Source of the DNA: Brevundimonas bullata
Lineage (GTDB): Bacteria > Pseudomonadota > Alphaproteobacteria > Caulobacterales > Caulobacteraceae
NCBI RefSeq assembly: GCF_014207965.1
Contig: NZ_JACHLM010000005.1
Coordinates: forward strand, 186,001 to 250,000
Length of the DNA stretch: 64,000 bases
Direction of reading: 5' to 3'
Shown: positions 11,158 to 22,648 of the stretch, piece by piece
Position numbering within the stretch: position 1 is the first letter of the stretch
Layout of the letters: each line of letters begins with the position of its first letter
Notes under the pieces: model-generated
The model's input: the letters and a program-made list of their open reading frames with translations, nothing else
Told to the model about the DNA's origin: nothing
The model's database searches: none
Made by a program: the position numbers and the translations under genes

Positions 11158-11712
11158 GTGGCCGAATCGGTCGTGAATGCTGAAGGGCCTGATGGCCAAC
11201 ACGGGGGCGGCGACGCCACCCGTCGCGACTTCATCCACATCGCTGCCGGCGCCGCCGCAGTCGGTGCGGGCGTGATGGTGGCCTGGCCGCTGATCAACCA
11301 GATGAACCCCGCCGCCGACACCCTGGCCCTGGCGTCGATCGAATTCGATCTGACCAAGGTTCAGGAAGGTCAGCAGGTCGTCATCAAGTGGCAGGGCAAG
11401 CCGGTCTTCGTGCGTTACCGCACCCCGGCCGAGATCCAGAAGGTGTCTGCCGAGGGCGCCGTCGGCTCGCCGCCGCAGACTGATGTCGAGCGCACCAAGG
11501 CCGGTCACGAGAAGTATCTCGTCGTCATCGGCTCGTGCACCCACCTGGGCTGCGTCCCCACCTTCGGGACGGGCGACTTCGGCGGCTGGTTCTGCCCCTG
11601 CCACGGTTCGCACTACGACGCTTCGGGCCGTATTCGTAAGGGACCGGCGCCGCTGAACCTGGTGGTGCCGAACTACGAATACATGTCTGACACCCGCGTC
11701 AAAATCGGCTGA
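11158..11712 (+). CDS. petA: Ubiquinol-cytochrome c reductase, Rieske iron-sulfur subunit
   Basis: The 184-residue Rieske subunit transfers electrons from ubiquinol to cytochrome c1 in the bc1 complex. Cluster ligands lie in CTHLGC (Cys127, His129) and CPCHGS (Cys146, His149), with Cys132 and Cys148 available for the conserved disulfide. The N-terminus has [11 protein letters not shown], a Tat-type twin-arginine signal-anchor, followed by one membrane helix. The start is GTG. petB follows after 17 bases and petC after it, forming one operon. Confidence 0.95.
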   Translation: MAESVVNAEGPDGQHGGGDATRRDFIHIAAGAAAVGAGVMVAWPLINQMNPAADTLALASIEFDLTKVQEGQQVVIKWQGKPVFVRYRTPAEIQKVSAEGAVGSPPQTDVERTKAGHEKYLVVIGSCTHLGCVPTFGTGDFGGWFCPCHGSHYDASGRIRKGPAPLNLVVPNYEYMSDTRVKIG

Positions 11713-11729
11713 GGACGGACAGAGGACCC

Positions 11730-13025
11730 ATGAGCGATCACGAATCCACCTACGTCCCAAAAACCGCGATTGAGCGGTGGATGGACACCCGCCTGCCGAT
11801 CATCCGTTTCGGCATGGACTACGCCAACCTGCCGACCCCCCGTAACCTGAACTACTGGTGGACTTTCGGCGGCATCCTGGCCCTGTGCCTGATGACGCAG
11901 ATCATCACCGGCATCGTTCTGGCCATGCACTACACGCCGAACACGGCCCTGGCCTTCGCCTCGGTCGAGCGCATCATGCGCGACGTCAACGGCGGCTGGC
12001 TGATCCGTTACGTGCACGCCAACGGCGCGTCGATGTTCTTCATCGCCGTCTATCTGCACATGCTGCGCGGTCTCTACTACGGCTCCTACAAGGCGCCGCG
12101 CGAGATGATCTGGATCGTCGGCTGCCTGATCTTCTTCCTGATGATCGCCACCGCCTTCCTGGGCTACGTCCTGCCCTGGGGCCAGATGTCCTTCTGGGGC
12201 GCTGAGGTCATCACCAACCTGATCGGCGCCATTCCGGTCGTCGGCGAGCCGATCCTGATCTGGCTGCGCGGCGGTCCGGCGATCGACAACGCCACGCTGA
12301 ACCGCTTCTTCTCGCTGCACTACCTGCTGCCGTTCGTCATCGCCGGCTGCGTGGTGCTGCACCTCTGGGCCCTGCACGCCGCCGGTCAGAACAACCCGGT
12401 CGGCATCCTGATCCCGAAGGACCGCCAGAAGAAGGACATGCTGCCCTTCCACCCGTACTTCACGGTCAAGGACGGCTTTGCGATCATCCTGTTCCTGATC
12501 CTGTTCGCGGTCTTCGTCTTCTATCAGCCGAACGCCCTGGGCCACGCCGACAACTATATTCCGGCCAACCCGCTGCAGACCCCGGCCCACATCGTGCCCG
12601 AATGGTACATGCTGCCCTTCTACGCGATCCTGCGCGCCATCCCCGACAAGTTCGGCGGCGTGGTGGCCATGTTCGGCGCCATCGGCGTGCTGTTCGTCCT
12701 GCCCTGGCTGGACACGTCCAAGGTGCGCTCCATGCGCTACCGCCCGACGATGCGCACCTGCTTCATCATCTTCCTGTTCGTCTGCTTCGGCCTCGGCTGG
12801 TGCGGTGGTCAGCTGCCGGATGCTCCGGTCGTTCCGGGCATGCCCAGCTTCAACCTGTTTGACGGTCAGCTGAACTCCTACCTGTGGCTGACGCGTCTGC
12901 TGACGGCCTACTACTTCATCTTCTTCCTGGTGCTGATGCCGTTCCTCGGCCTGCGCGAGAAGCCGTTGCCGGTCCCGGCCACGATTTCCGAGCCGGTCCT
13001 GCCCGTCACCGAGCAGAAGGGCTGA
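11730..13025 (+). CDS. petB: Ubiquinol-cytochrome c reductase, cytochrome b subunit
   Basis: The 431-residue membrane protein carries both b hemes and the quinol sites of the bc1 complex. It shows the usual transmembrane helices and the family blocks [46 protein letters not shown] (helix C), and the Qo motif [13 protein letters not shown]. It lies in the petABC operon and is not fused to cytochrome c1, unlike some alphaproteobacteria that carry a fused fbcH-type gene. Confidence 0.96.
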   Translation: MSDHESTYVPKTAIERWMDTRLPIIRFGMDYANLPTPRNLNYWWTFGGILALCLMTQIITGIVLAMHYTPNTALAFASVERIMRDVNGGWLIRYVHANGASMFFIAVYLHMLRGLYYGSYKAPREMIWIVGCLIFFLMIATAFLGYVLPWGQMSFWGAEVITNLIGAIPVVGEPILIWLRGGPAIDNATLNRFFSLHYLLPFVIAGCVVLHLWALHAAGQNNPVGILIPKDRQKKDMLPFHPYFTVKDGFAIILFLILFAVFVFYQPNALGHADNYIPANPLQTPAHIVPEWYMLPFYAILRAIPDKFGGVVAMFGAIGVLFVLPWLDTSKVRSMRYRPTMRTCFIIFLFVCFGLGWCGGQLPDAPVVPGMPSFNLFDGQLNSYLWLTRLLTAYYFIFFLVLMPFLGLREKPLPVPATISEPVLPVTEQKG

Positions 13026-13030
13026 GCGCG

Positions 13031-13906
13031 ATGATTTCGAACGAGAAGAAAACCGTGTCCTTCCGCAAGATCCTGGTTTCCCTGACGGCCGCTGTCGGTC
13101 TGGTCGCCATCGCCGCTCCGGCGATGGCCGCCGGGGGCGCCAAGCATCCGCGCGAGGGCAACTTCAGCTTCGAGGGGCCGTTCGGCACCTATGATCAGGG
13201 CCAGCTTCAGCGCGGCTACAAGGTCTACAAGGAGGTCTGCGCCTCCTGCCACGGCATGGACCTGATGCATTTCCGCAACCTGGGCGACAAGCACGGGCCG
13301 TTCTGGAACCCCAAATACCCGAACCCGAACGACAACCCGGTCGTGAAGGCTCTGGCCAAGGAAGCCCAGGTCCCGGACATCGACAGCGAAACGGGCGAGG
13401 CGCTGATGCGCGACGCCACCACCGCTGACAAGTTCCCGAACCCCTATCCGAACGCCACGGCTGCGGCTGCGGCCAACGGCGGCGCCATGCCGCCGGACCT
13501 GTCGGTCATGGCCAAGGCCCGTCACGACGGCGCCAACTACATCTACTCGCTGCTGTCGGGCTATGTGACCCCGCCGGCCGGCCTGAAAATGACCTCGGCG
13601 CAGCACTACAACCCCTATATGGCGGGCGATCTGACCCCGTTCTGGGAAGGTAAGGGACACGTTCCCCCGGGCGGCTTCATCGCCATGCCCGCGCCGCTGC
13701 GCGCCGGTCAGGTCACCTATGACGACGGCACCGAGGCCACCGTCGATCAGATGGCCAAGGACGTCGCCGCCTTCATCGCCTGGACCTCCGAGCCCAAGGC
13801 GACCGAGCGCAAGCAGATGGGCTTCGGCGTGATCATCTTCCTGCTGCTCTTCGCAGGGATCACCTACGCCAGCTATCGCCGCATCTGGAAGGGCGTCGCC
13901 CACTAA
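13031..13906 (+). CDS. petC: Ubiquinol-cytochrome c reductase, cytochrome c1
   Basis: The 291-residue precursor has an extended signal peptide (to AAPAMAA near residue 33), a c-type heme site CASCH (70-74), and a C-terminal membrane anchor with VIIFLLLFAGITYASYRR. AMPPDLSVMAKARH is the c1 block near the heme. The start ATG at 13031 is five bases after the petB stop. A strong terminator follows, closing the petABC operon. Confidence 0.95.
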   Translation: MISNEKKTVSFRKILVSLTAAVGLVAIAAPAMAAGGAKHPREGNFSFEGPFGTYDQGQLQRGYKVYKEVCASCHGMDLMHFRNLGDKHGPFWNPKYPNPNDNPVVKALAKEAQVPDIDSETGEALMRDATTADKFPNPYPNATAAAAANGGAMPPDLSVMAKARHDGANYIYSLLSGYVTPPAGLKMTSAQHYNPYMAGDLTPFWEGKGHVPPGGFIAMPAPLRAGQVTYDDGTEATVDQMAKDVAAFIAWTSEPKATERKQMGFGVIIFLLLFAGITYASYRRIWKGVAH

Positions 13907-13932
13907 GGGTGATGCAGCTTCGAGACGAGATG

Positions 13933-13961
13933 ACCCGCCGGAGCGATCCGGCGGGTTTTTT
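13933..13961 (+). terminator. Rho-independent terminator of the petABC operon
   Basis: A perfect 10-bp stem (ACCCGCCGGA with TCCGGCGGGT) with a GCGA tetraloop runs into a T tract, 26 bases past the petC stop. Confidence 0.9.
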
Positions 13962-14049
13962 CATGTCCGCAGGCGGAACAGGTCGCATCGACTCGCCGGA
14001 TTTCGACCGATAGGGTCCGGGCCTCTGATTTGGTCGAGGGTCTGTTTCC

Positions 14050-15690
<1,641 letters not shown>

Positions 15691-15734
15691 GCCAGGTTTG
15701 GCCCGCCTTCGCGGAACATGACAAAAATGTAAGG

Positions 15735-15760
15735 GGCGGCCTCGCAAGAGGCCGCCTTAT
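15735..15760 (+). terminator. Probable terminator between the M28 peptidase genes
   Basis: A 9-bp perfect stem (GGCGGCCTC with GAGGCCGCC) with a GCAA tetraloop precedes TTATTAC. The T tract is short, so strength is uncertain. Confidence 0.6.
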
Positions 15761-15802
15761 TACTTTGCGCGAACGCCCCGTGGGGAGGGCGAGGGAGTTT
15801 TC

Positions 15803-17413
15803 ATGTATCGTCGGTTCATCAGCGGCGTCGCCGCAACCGCTCTTCTGCTCGTCGCTGGCTCGGCTGCGGCTCAGGACTTTTCGGCCCAGCGCCTGTCGGA
15901 CGAAATCCGCACCATCAGCGCCGACGACTTCCAGGGCCGCTATCCCGGCACGGACGGCGAGAAGAAGACCCTGGACTGGCTGCAGGCCCAGTACGAGGCC
16001 ATGGGCATGGCGCCCGGCGGCCCGAACGGTCAGTGGCTGCAGGTCATTGACCTGAAGCGCTACACCCCCGTCGCTGACGCCGCCAAGGCCAGCTGGACCG
16101 GCGCGGACGGTCAGGTCCACACCCTGACGCCGGGAACCGACATCACCCTGCGGGCGGTCAGCAATGACGGTCAGGCGTCGATCGCCAATGCGGGCCTGGT
16201 CTTCGCCGGCTATGGCATCCATGCGCCGGAGCGCGGCTGGGACGACTACGGCAGCCTCGACGTGGCGGGCAAGATTGTCCTGGTTGTCGGCGGAGAGCCG
16301 GATGGCGACCTGTTCAACGGGCCCTACGCCACCAACTATCAGTCCGGCGCCTATAAGGCGGACGAGGCCAAACGCCGGGGGGCGCTCGGCGTCATCACGG
16401 TCTCCAAGGTCGGCGCGAGCGACACCGGCTGGACCCGCATGGCGCAGGGCAACAGCCGCACGCGCACCTTGACGCCGGGAGCCGCCGACCTCGAATTCTC
16501 GGGCGCGATCAACGCCGATACGGCCAAGGCTCTGGGGATCGACATCGCCGAACTGGCCCCGCGCGCGGCCAACGGGGACTTCCGCGCCTTCGCCTTGCCG
16601 GGCGTGACCCTGTCGGTTGAGGCGGCGGAAACCACCGACACCCTGCGCACGCACAACCTGTTGGCCAAGATTCCGGGGACCAAGCGCCCGAACGAGACCA
16701 TCATCTACTCGGCCCACTGGGACCACGTCGGCGTCAACGAGCACGCTGGCGGCGACGACAAGATCTTCAACGGCGCCTGGGACAACGCCTCGGGCACCAT
16801 CGGCGTGCTGGAGATGGCGCGTCAGCTGAAGGCGGCGCCCGCGCCGGACCGCACCATCGTCTTCGCCCACATGGCGGCCGAGGAAATGGGCCTGCTGGGC
16901 GGCTACGCCTATGTCGCTGATCCGGTCTATCCGCTGGAGACGACGGTGGCCGACATCAACATCGACATGCTGCCGCTGTCGGGGCCGACGAAGGACGTGC
17001 CGATCTTCGGCAAGGGTCAGAACAGCCTTGAGGACGACCTTCAGGCCCTGGCCGCCAAGGAGGGCCGCTATGTCTCCGACGACGGCCAGCCGGAGCAGGG
17101 CTTCTATTACCGCTCCGACCACTTCCCCTTCGCCCGCGCGGGCGTGCCGGCCTTGATGCCCTGGCACGGCGTGGATTGGGTCGACGGCGGCAAGGAGGCC
17201 GGTCTGGCCGCCTGGAAGGCCAAGTTCGGCGCCGACTATCACAAGCCCAGCGATGAATGGTCCGCCGACTGGGACCTGCGCTCGGCGGTCGAGAACCTGA
17301 CCCTGCTGTATCGCCTGGGGCTGCAACTGGCCAACAGCGACGCATGGCCGACGTGGAAGCCGACGTCCGAGTTCGGTCAGGTTCGCGCGACGAGCGACGC
17401 GGCGCGTCGTTAG
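15803..17413 (+). CDS. Secreted M28-family zinc aminopeptidase (copy 2 of a tandem pair)
   Basis: The 536-residue precursor is a paralogue of the upstream gene. It has a signal peptide (to AAAQ, residue 23) and shared blocks GYGIHAPERGWDDY, FNGAWDNASGT and AAEEMGLLGG. Metal and catalytic residues are His305, Asp327, Glu360-Glu361, Asp388 and His440, all in the M28 positions. Divergence between the copies is spread throughout, so the duplication is not recent. Different substrate preference is plausible but not readable. Confidence 0.9.
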   Translation: MYRRFISGVAATALLLVAGSAAAQDFSAQRLSDEIRTISADDFQGRYPGTDGEKKTLDWLQAQYEAMGMAPGGPNGQWLQVIDLKRYTPVADAAKASWTGADGQVHTLTPGTDITLRAVSNDGQASIANAGLVFAGYGIHAPERGWDDYGSLDVAGKIVLVVGGEPDGDLFNGPYATNYQSGAYKADEAKRRGALGVITVSKVGASDTGWTRMAQGNSRTRTLTPGAADLEFSGAINADTAKALGIDIAELAPRAANGDFRAFALPGVTLSVEAAETTDTLRTHNLLAKIPGTKRPNETIIYSAHWDHVGVNEHAGGDDKIFNGAWDNASGTIGVLEMARQLKAAPAPDRTIVFAHMAAEEMGLLGGYAYVADPVYPLETTVADINIDMLPLSGPTKDVPIFGKGQNSLEDDLQALAAKEGRYVSDDGQPEQGFYYRSDHFPFARAGVPALMPWHGVDWVDGGKEAGLAAWKAKFGADYHKPSDEWSADWDLRSAVENLTLLYRLGLQLANSDAWPTWKPTSEFGQVRATSDAARR

Positions 17414-17452
17414 ACCCTCTGAACCGCGCCAAGGCTGGGGCGTTTGTCGGGG

Positions 17453-17914
17453 ATGCGCCTATTCCTCACAAACGCCGCCGCTGTCTGCATTTTTCTGCTG
17501 GCTGCATGTGACCGCGATGGTGGCGTCAATCCGCCGACGGAACCGGCGCAGCCGATCCAGGGTCCTGCGCCTCCCGCTCAAAAGGCGTCCGGGGTCGGGG
17601 TTACGGGGACAGGACCTGCCAGCTTCGTCGGGCGATGGGCGGCCGAGGCGGACTGGTGCTTCAATCCGCGTGGCGACCGCGTGCCGATCGAGATCACCAC
17701 CACCGAGCTGCGCGGCTACGAGAACCGGTGCGAAATCAAGCGCATCACCGAGCTCAGCGACGGCTATGAGGCTGCGCTGAAATGCGACGCCGAGGGCGAG
17801 GCGCGCTACGAGCGGGTGCGGATGACGGCCACGGCCCAGACCCTGGCCATCACCTGGCTGGACCGCAGCGACCGCCCCGTGCGGCTGGTGCGGTGCATGA
17901 CCCCCACGGGCTGA
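17453..17914 (+). CDS. Small lipoprotein of unknown function
   Basis: The 153-residue protein starts with a lipoprotein signal whose lipobox is LLAAC (acylated Cys about residue 19), followed by a Pro-rich linker. The C-terminal 100 residues contain FVGRWAAEADWCFNPRGDRVPIEI and four cysteines. This layout resembles small lipocalin-like or protease-inhibitor-like periplasmic domains, but I do not recognise a named family. ATG 17453 was preferred to the upstream TTG because the signal peptide begins there. It ends 3 bases before the convergent sulfhydrylase gene. Confidence 0.7.
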   Translation: MRLFLTNAAAVCIFLLAACDRDGGVNPPTEPAQPIQGPAPPAQKASGVGVTGTGPASFVGRWAAEADWCFNPRGDRVPIEITTTELRGYENRCEIKRITELSDGYEAALKCDAEGEARYERVRMTATAQTLAITWLDRSDRPVRLVRCMTPTG

Positions 17915-17917
17915 GGC

Positions 17918-19189
17918 TCAGACCGCCGCCAGGGCCTGTTCCAGATCGGCGATCAGGTCGTCGATGTGTTCGATGCCGACCGACAGGCGCACGGTGTCCT
18001 CGGTCACGCCGGCCTTCTTCAGCTCGTCCGGCGACAGCTGGCGGTGGGTCGTCGAGGCGGGGTGGCAGACCAGCGACTTGGCGTCGCCGATGTTGACCAG
18101 CCGGGTGAACAGCTTGACCGCGTCCTGGAAGCGCCCGCCGGCCTCGCGGCCTCCGTCCACGCCAAACGTGAGCAGACCCGAGGCCTTGCCGTTGAAATAC
18201 TTCTGAATCAGCGGGTTAGACGGGTGATCTTTCAGGCTGGCGTAGTTGACCCACTTCACCTTGGGGTGGGTCTTGAGATAGTTCGCCACGGCGACGGCGT
18301 TCTCGACGTGCCGGTCCATGCGCAGGGCCAGGGTCTCAAGCCCTTGCAGGATCAGGAAGCTGTTGAACGGCGAGATGGCGGCGCCGGTGTTGCGCAGCAG
18401 CACCGTCCGTACCCGCCCGATATAGGCCGCCGGACCCAGGGCCTCGGTATAGACCACGCCGTGATAGGACACCTCGGGCTCGTTCAGACGGCGAAAGCGC
18501 GTCTTGTGCTCGGCCCAGGGGAAGTTGCCGCTGTCGATGATGGCCCCGCCGATGCTGGTGCCGTGGCCGCCGATATACTTGGTCAGCGACTGCACCACGA
18601 TGTCGGCGCCGTGCTCGATCGGGCGCGTCAGATAGGGGGTCGGCACGGTGTTGTCGACGATCAGCGGCAAGCCTTGCGCGTGCGCCGCATCGGCCAAGGC
18701 GGCGAAGTCCACCACATTGCCCAGCGGGTTGCCGATGGACTCGCAGAAGACCGCCTTGGTTCGTTCATCCGTGTTGGCGGCGACGGCGTCAAAATCGTCG
18801 GCGTCGATGAAGCGCACCGTGATGCCGTACTGGGGCAGGGTATGGGCGAACAGGTTGTAGGTGCCGCCGTACAGGGTGCTCGTGGCGATGATGTTGTCGC
18901 CCGCCTCTGCAATCGTCAGGATGGCGTAGGTGATGGCCGCCTGGCCCGAGGCCACGGCCAGGGCCGCAATCCCGCCCTCCAGGGCCGCCAGACGCTGCTC
19001 CAGCACGTCCGACGTCGGGTTCATGATCCGGGTGTAGATATTGCCCGCCACCTTCAGGTCGAACAGGTCCGCCCCGTGCTGGGTGTCGTCGAAGGCATAG
19101 CTGGTGGTCTGATAGATGGGCACCGCGACGGACTTGGTCGTCGGGTCGGGCGAATAGCCGGCGTGGACGGCGAGCGTGTCGAACTTCAT
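17918..19189 (-). CDS. metY: O-acetylhomoserine aminocarboxypropyltransferase (O-acetylhomoserine sulfhydrylase)
   Basis: The 423-residue PLP enzyme of the Cys/Met metabolism family makes homocysteine from O-acetylhomoserine and sulfide. Family blocks are [29 protein letters not shown] at the N-terminus, [31 protein letters not shown], and the PLP lysine in [12 protein letters not shown]. The start [11 protein letters not shown] (19189) is the conserved one; the frame stays open to 19231. No SAM riboswitch could be recognised in the leader. Confidence 0.9.
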   Translation of the reverse strand: MKFDTLAVHAGYSPDPTTKSVAVPIYQTTSYAFDDTQHGADLFDLKVAGNIYTRIMNPTSDVLEQRLAALEGGIAALAVASGQAAITYAILTIAEAGDNIIATSTLYGGTYNLFAHTLPQYGITVRFIDADDFDAVAANTDERTKAVFCESIGNPLGNVVDFAALADAAHAQGLPLIVDNTVPTPYLTRPIEHGADIVVQSLTKYIGGHGTSIGGAIIDSGNFPWAEHKTRFRRLNEPEVSYHGVVYTEALGPAAYIGRVRTVLLRNTGAAISPFNSFLILQGLETLALRMDRHVENAVAVANYLKTHPKVKWVNYASLKDHPSNPLIQKYFNGKASGLLTFGVDGGREAGGRFQDAVKLFTRLVNIGDAKSLVCHPASTTHRQLSPDELKKAGVTEDTVRLSVGIEHIDDLIADLEQALAAV

Positions 19190-19352
19190 GGCGTGTCCCC
19201 GGGGAGCCTGACGCGGAAACCGCGCCTTCATTCCCCGAGGCTAGCAAAACCCAGACGGCAATGGGATTTCAGTTTTTCTGCAACGGCGGTCAGATTTTCT
19301 AACTGGGCGCCGTCGCCGGCTTGGGGGTTGGACGAGGTGTGCGGCTATCCGC

Positions 19353-20372
19353 TCAGCGAGGGCCGCGCCTCATGATCATGGCCACGATCTGGAGGAGTTC
19401 CTCACGTGTCGGCGGGGCGACCAGCAGGGCGCGACCAGCGGGTAGGGCTGAGACCAGCTTGGCGCGAGCCTTGCCGTCGAGATCGACGCGATCGACCTCG
19501 ATGACGATGCCTCGAGCATCGCTGTAGTGGCCGCGTCCATCACTATCCAGGCGCACTCTGATCGGCGCGACCAGGTCGAGCCCGTCTTCGGGCTGGGTCT
19601 GGGCGGGCTGCACCAGAAGATTGCCCGCCGGGGCTGAGCGAGCGATCGCTGGGCCCGTCAGCAGATGGAAATGGACCTCGCCGTCAATCAGTCTGCCGTC
19701 GGCGCCGACCTTGGCTGAGCCGGGGCCGTCGTAGCGGATCACAACTTTTTCGGCGAAATCAGCCTGGCCGCCGGACGTATAGGTCACGACATCGGCCAAT
19801 CGCTCGTCACGACCCAGGTCGGTGAACTGAAAGCGGCTCTGGCCGAGGCTTTGGCCTGGAGAGGCATTCCTCTTTACGACATCGAACTTGCCGTCATTGT
19901 CGGCGTCCCGATAGCAGTAGATGTCGGACGGACGGGTCCAGCCGGGATAGCGGTCGCCGTTGCGCCAGCACCACCAGTCTCCGTCGCCATCAATACCGGC
20001 CCACAGGACGGCGCCGGCCGGGCCATACTTTCGAGCGTTGCGGGCTGGAGTGACAATGGTGGCGAACGCCGCTGGCCGAACGACCTGTTCACTGAGAACG
20101 TCGCCGTGGTCGAGGGTGCGGAAGTCCGTGTCGGGGGCTGCGGCGGCTTCGACGACCAGCACGGCCTGGGGCTCAGGCTTGCTCATCTGTTCTTCCAGCC
20201 GCTTGCGCAGGTCCTCGGGCAGCGACTCCCAGGTCAGGGGGGCGGTGGCCGGTTCAGGCAGTTCAGCCGCCTCGGTCGATGGATCGGGTTCCGCAGTCGG
20301 GGCGGGCGCCGGAGCGGGAGCCGCTTGCAGGGCGAGCGCGGAGGCGAGAGACGCAAAGGAGATCAACGACAT
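19353..20372 (-). CDS. Secreted protein with acidic DxDxDG loop (paralogue pair, member 2)
   Basis: The 339-residue precursor has a signal peptide (MSLISFASLASALALQA), a Pro/Ala-rich linker and a folded region. That region contains WAGIDGDGDWWCWRNGD and YCYRDADNDGKFDVV, both with DxDxDG-type loops like EF-hand or dockerin calcium loops. The second loop is matched by CYEDADKDGRFE in the upstream neighbour, and the two proteins share a similar order of segments. No enzyme motif is seen. The gene follows its neighbour after 5 bases, so they are probably co-transcribed. Confidence 0.75.
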   Translation of the reverse strand: MSLISFASLASALALQAAPAPAPAPTAEPDPSTEAAELPEPATAPLTWESLPEDLRKRLEEQMSKPEPQAVLVVEAAAAPDTDFRTLDHGDVLSEQVVRPAAFATIVTPARNARKYGPAGAVLWAGIDGDGDWWCWRNGDRYPGWTRPSDIYCYRDADNDGKFDVVKRNASPGQSLGQSRFQFTDLGRDERLADVVTYTSGGQADFAEKVVIRYDGPGSAKVGADGRLIDGEVHFHLLTGPAIARSAPAGNLLVQPAQTQPEDGLDLVAPIRVRLDSDGRGHYSDARGIVIEVDRVDLDGKARAKLVSALPAGRALLVAPPTREELLQIVAMIMRRGPR

Positions 20373-20377
20373 GAGTC

Positions 20378-21226
20378 TCAGCCCGGAATGAAGATCGGAA
20401 CCATGGTGGTTCTGGTGGTGACGCCCATGGTGACGCGCTCAACCTGCGTCGGGGTCGGCGTGAGGACGCGGTAGCGCACGACATTGGCCTCATCGACGCC
20501 GAGAATTTCGATCTCGGCGCCCTTCAGGTTGATCCGGGACGGCTCGCCGTCCTTTAGGCGCGCGCTCTTGCTCCAGCCGCCGATCCTCGCGGGAATGCTG
20601 TTCACGCCTTGTCGGAAGCCGCCCCTGAGCGTGACGAATGTGGACGGGGGAAGCGCCGCGTCGCGAGTGCGCGGGCGTTGAACCTGGGCTGTGACGACAT
20701 AGTCCACGGCCGGGCCGTCCTCGGTGGCGATGAGGGTGTAAGGCGCAGGTTGGGGCAGCGGCTGCCGGCGGCCCAGCTGGAAGACGAACAGGGGCACGCC
20801 GAGGAAGGGCGAGCCTGACAGCATCGCGGTTTCGAACCGGCCGTCCTTGTCGGCGTCCTCGTAGCAGACGAACTCGTCGCCAGCCCACCAGGACGCCGTG
20901 GTTTCAGCGACGGCGCAATAGGCCCATCCGCTCGTGGTATAGACGCCGAACATCGGCGATCCGGCGGTGAAGACCTTGGTTTTCGCAAAGCCCGCCAGCG
21001 ACGGCGTGTCGGCTTCCAATCTTGCGGCGCGGATTGAGGTCGCGCGCTGCACGATCAGCGGCTGTCCCGGAGGGGCGGTCGCTTCGGTCCCGATCTCAGG
21101 GCCGGCCGAGACCGCGCGATGAATGACGAAAGGCGTGGATTCCTGCGTCTGGCCCTGGGCCAGGGCGGGGCCTGCCGCCAGACACAAGGCAGCGGCGGCG
21201 GCGCCGACGGCACGAAGTGAAAACAT
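20378..21226 (-). CDS. Secreted protein with acidic DxDxDG loop (paralogue pair, member 1)
   Basis: The 282-residue precursor has a clear signal peptide (MFSLRAVGAAAAALCLAAGPALAQ). The mature part contains GWAYCAVAETTASWWAGDEFVCYEDADKDGRFE spread over residues about 100-135, including a calcium-loop-like DADKDG flanked by cysteines, then a beta-rich C-terminal half. The downstream paralogue has the same Cys-Tyr-x-Asp-Ala-Asp-x-Asp-Gly element. Function is unknown; calcium binding is inferred from the loop. Confidence 0.75.
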   Translation of the reverse strand: MFSLRAVGAAAAALCLAAGPALAQGQTQESTPFVIHRAVSAGPEIGTEATAPPGQPLIVQRATSIRAARLEADTPSLAGFAKTKVFTAGSPMFGVYTTSGWAYCAVAETTASWWAGDEFVCYEDADKDGRFETAMLSGSPFLGVPLFVFQLGRRQPLPQPAPYTLIATEDGPAVDYVVTAQVQRPRTRDAALPPSTFVTLRGGFRQGVNSIPARIGGWSKSARLKDGEPSRINLKGAEIEILGVDEANVVRYRVLTPTPTQVERVTMGVTTRTTMVPIFIPG

Positions 21227-21338
21227 GGAAACCCCTCAGTCGGCGTGAACCAGACTGCCTACCACTGTCGCCCGACGCGTGTTCGGTCAAGCCGTGGTGG
21301 TGTCGGGCGTCGCCGGGGTTGGACGACGCCCGCCTGGC

Positions 21339-22436
21339 TTAGTTGTTGAACAGGAAGTGCATCACGTCGCCGTCCTTGACGACATAGGCCTTGCCTTCAG
21401 CCCGCATCTTGCCGGCTTCCTTGGCGCCCGCTTCGCCCTTGAGCGCGACGAAGTCGTTGTAGGCGATGGTTTCGGCGCGGATGTAGCCCTTTTCGAAGTC
21501 GGTGTGGATCACGCCGGCGGCTTGCGGGCCGGTGGCGCCGACGGGGATGGTCCAGGCGCGGGCTTCCTTGGGGCCGACCGTAAAGTAGGTCTGCAGGCCC
21601 AGGAGCTTGTAGGCTTCGCGGATCAGGCGGTTCAGGCCGGGCTCTTCCAGACCCAGGGTCTCGAGGAACTCGCGTTGCTCCTCGTCGTCCAGGACGGCGA
21701 TTTCGGACTCGATCTGGGCCGAGATGACCACCGAGTTGGCGTTGTCCTCGGCGGCGCGCTTGGCCACCAGGTCGGACAGCTCATTGCCCTTGTCGGCCGA
21801 GGCTTCGTCGACGTTGGCGACGTAGAGGGCGGGCAGGGAGGTCAGAAGCTGCAGCATATGCCACGCCTTCTCGTCTTCCTTGTCGATTTGGGCCACGCGT
21901 GCCGGCTTGCCGGCGCGGAGCGGCGTCAGGGCCAGGTTGATCAGGCGCAGGGTCTGCTGGGCGTCCTTGTCGCCGCCCTTGGCCTTCTTCTCGACGTTGA
22001 CGACGCGCTTCTCGAGGCTTTCGAGGTCGGCCAGCATCAGTTCGGTCTCGATGATCTCGAGGTCCGAAATGGGGTCGATGCGGTTTTCGACGTGGGTGAT
22101 GTCGTCATCGACGAAGCAGCGCGCGACAAAGGCCACGGCGTCGCAGTCGCGGATATTGGCCAGGAACTGGTTGCCCAGGCCCTCGCCCTTGGACGCGCCG
22201 CGCACCAGGCCGGCGATGTCCACGAAGGTGATCCGCGAGGGGATGATCTCCTTGGACCCGGCGATGCCGGCCAGCACGTCGAGGCGCGGCTCGGGCACGG
22301 CCACGTCGCCGGTGTTCGGCTCGATGGTGCAGAACGGATAGTTGGCTGCTTGCGCCGCCGCCGTCTTGGTCAGGGCGTTGAACAGGGTGGACTTGCCGAC
22401 GTTGGGCAGGCCGACGATCGCGACTTTAAGAGCCAT
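21339..22436 (-). CDS. ychF: Redox-regulated ribosome-associated ATPase/GTPase YchF (OLA1 family)
   Basis: The 365-residue P-loop NTPase has G1 GLPNVGKST, the switch I segment NYPFCTIEPN, G3 DIAGLVRGASKGEGLGNQFL and the C-terminal TGS-like domain ending with KDGDVMHFLFNN, as is universal for YchF. Members bind ribosomes and hydrolyse ATP. In many alphaproteobacteria ychF lies beside pth. Here an 8-kb interval bounded by palindromes separates them. Confidence 0.95.
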   Translation of the reverse strand: MALKVAIVGLPNVGKSTLFNALTKTAAAQAANYPFCTIEPNTGDVAVPEPRLDVLAGIAGSKEIIPSRITFVDIAGLVRGASKGEGLGNQFLANIRDCDAVAFVARCFVDDDITHVENRIDPISDLEIIETELMLADLESLEKRVVNVEKKAKGGDKDAQQTLRLINLALTPLRAGKPARVAQIDKEDEKAWHMLQLLTSLPALYVANVDEASADKGNELSDLVAKRAAEDNANSVVISAQIESEIAVLDDEEQREFLETLGLEEPGLNRLIREAYKLLGLQTYFTVGPKEARAWTIPVGATGPQAAGVIHTDFEKGYIRAETIAYNDFVALKGEAGAKEAGKMRAEGKAYVVKDGDVMHFLFNN

Positions 22437-22505
22437 GGGATTCCTCGTGAGCGCGAGCCTTTAGCGGGTTCGGGGCTGTTTGTCAGGTGCGGGGGCAAAT
22501 CCAGC

Positions 22506-22636
22506 TTTCCTCCCCATCCTATGGGGAGGGGGCGCGGCGGCGTAGCCGACGTGACGGAGGGGGCGACTCGACGGCTGACGTCTGCGTCGCCCCCTCCACC
22601 GCTGCGCGGTCCCCCTCCCCACGAGTGGGGAGGAAA
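22506..22636. repeat. Long imperfect inverted repeat (paired palindrome), copy 1
   Basis: The element reads CTTTCCTCCCCAT... and ends ...GTGGGGAGGAAAG, so its two ends are inverted copies. Each end is itself a small hairpin (CTCCCC-N-GGGGAG), and inner arms (GGAGGGGGCGACTCGACGG and CGTCGCCCCCTCC) also pair. A related element lies at 30229-30373. This is a REP/BIME-like intergenic repeat. Confidence 0.8.
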
Positions 22637-22648
22637 GTCGGGCCGTTG

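Noticed and set aside
19190..19320. Possible SAM-type riboswitch in the metY leader
   Set aside because: Small hairpins are present but no SAM-II or SAM/SAH core that I can recognise. An Infernal search with RF00521 and RF01727 would decide.
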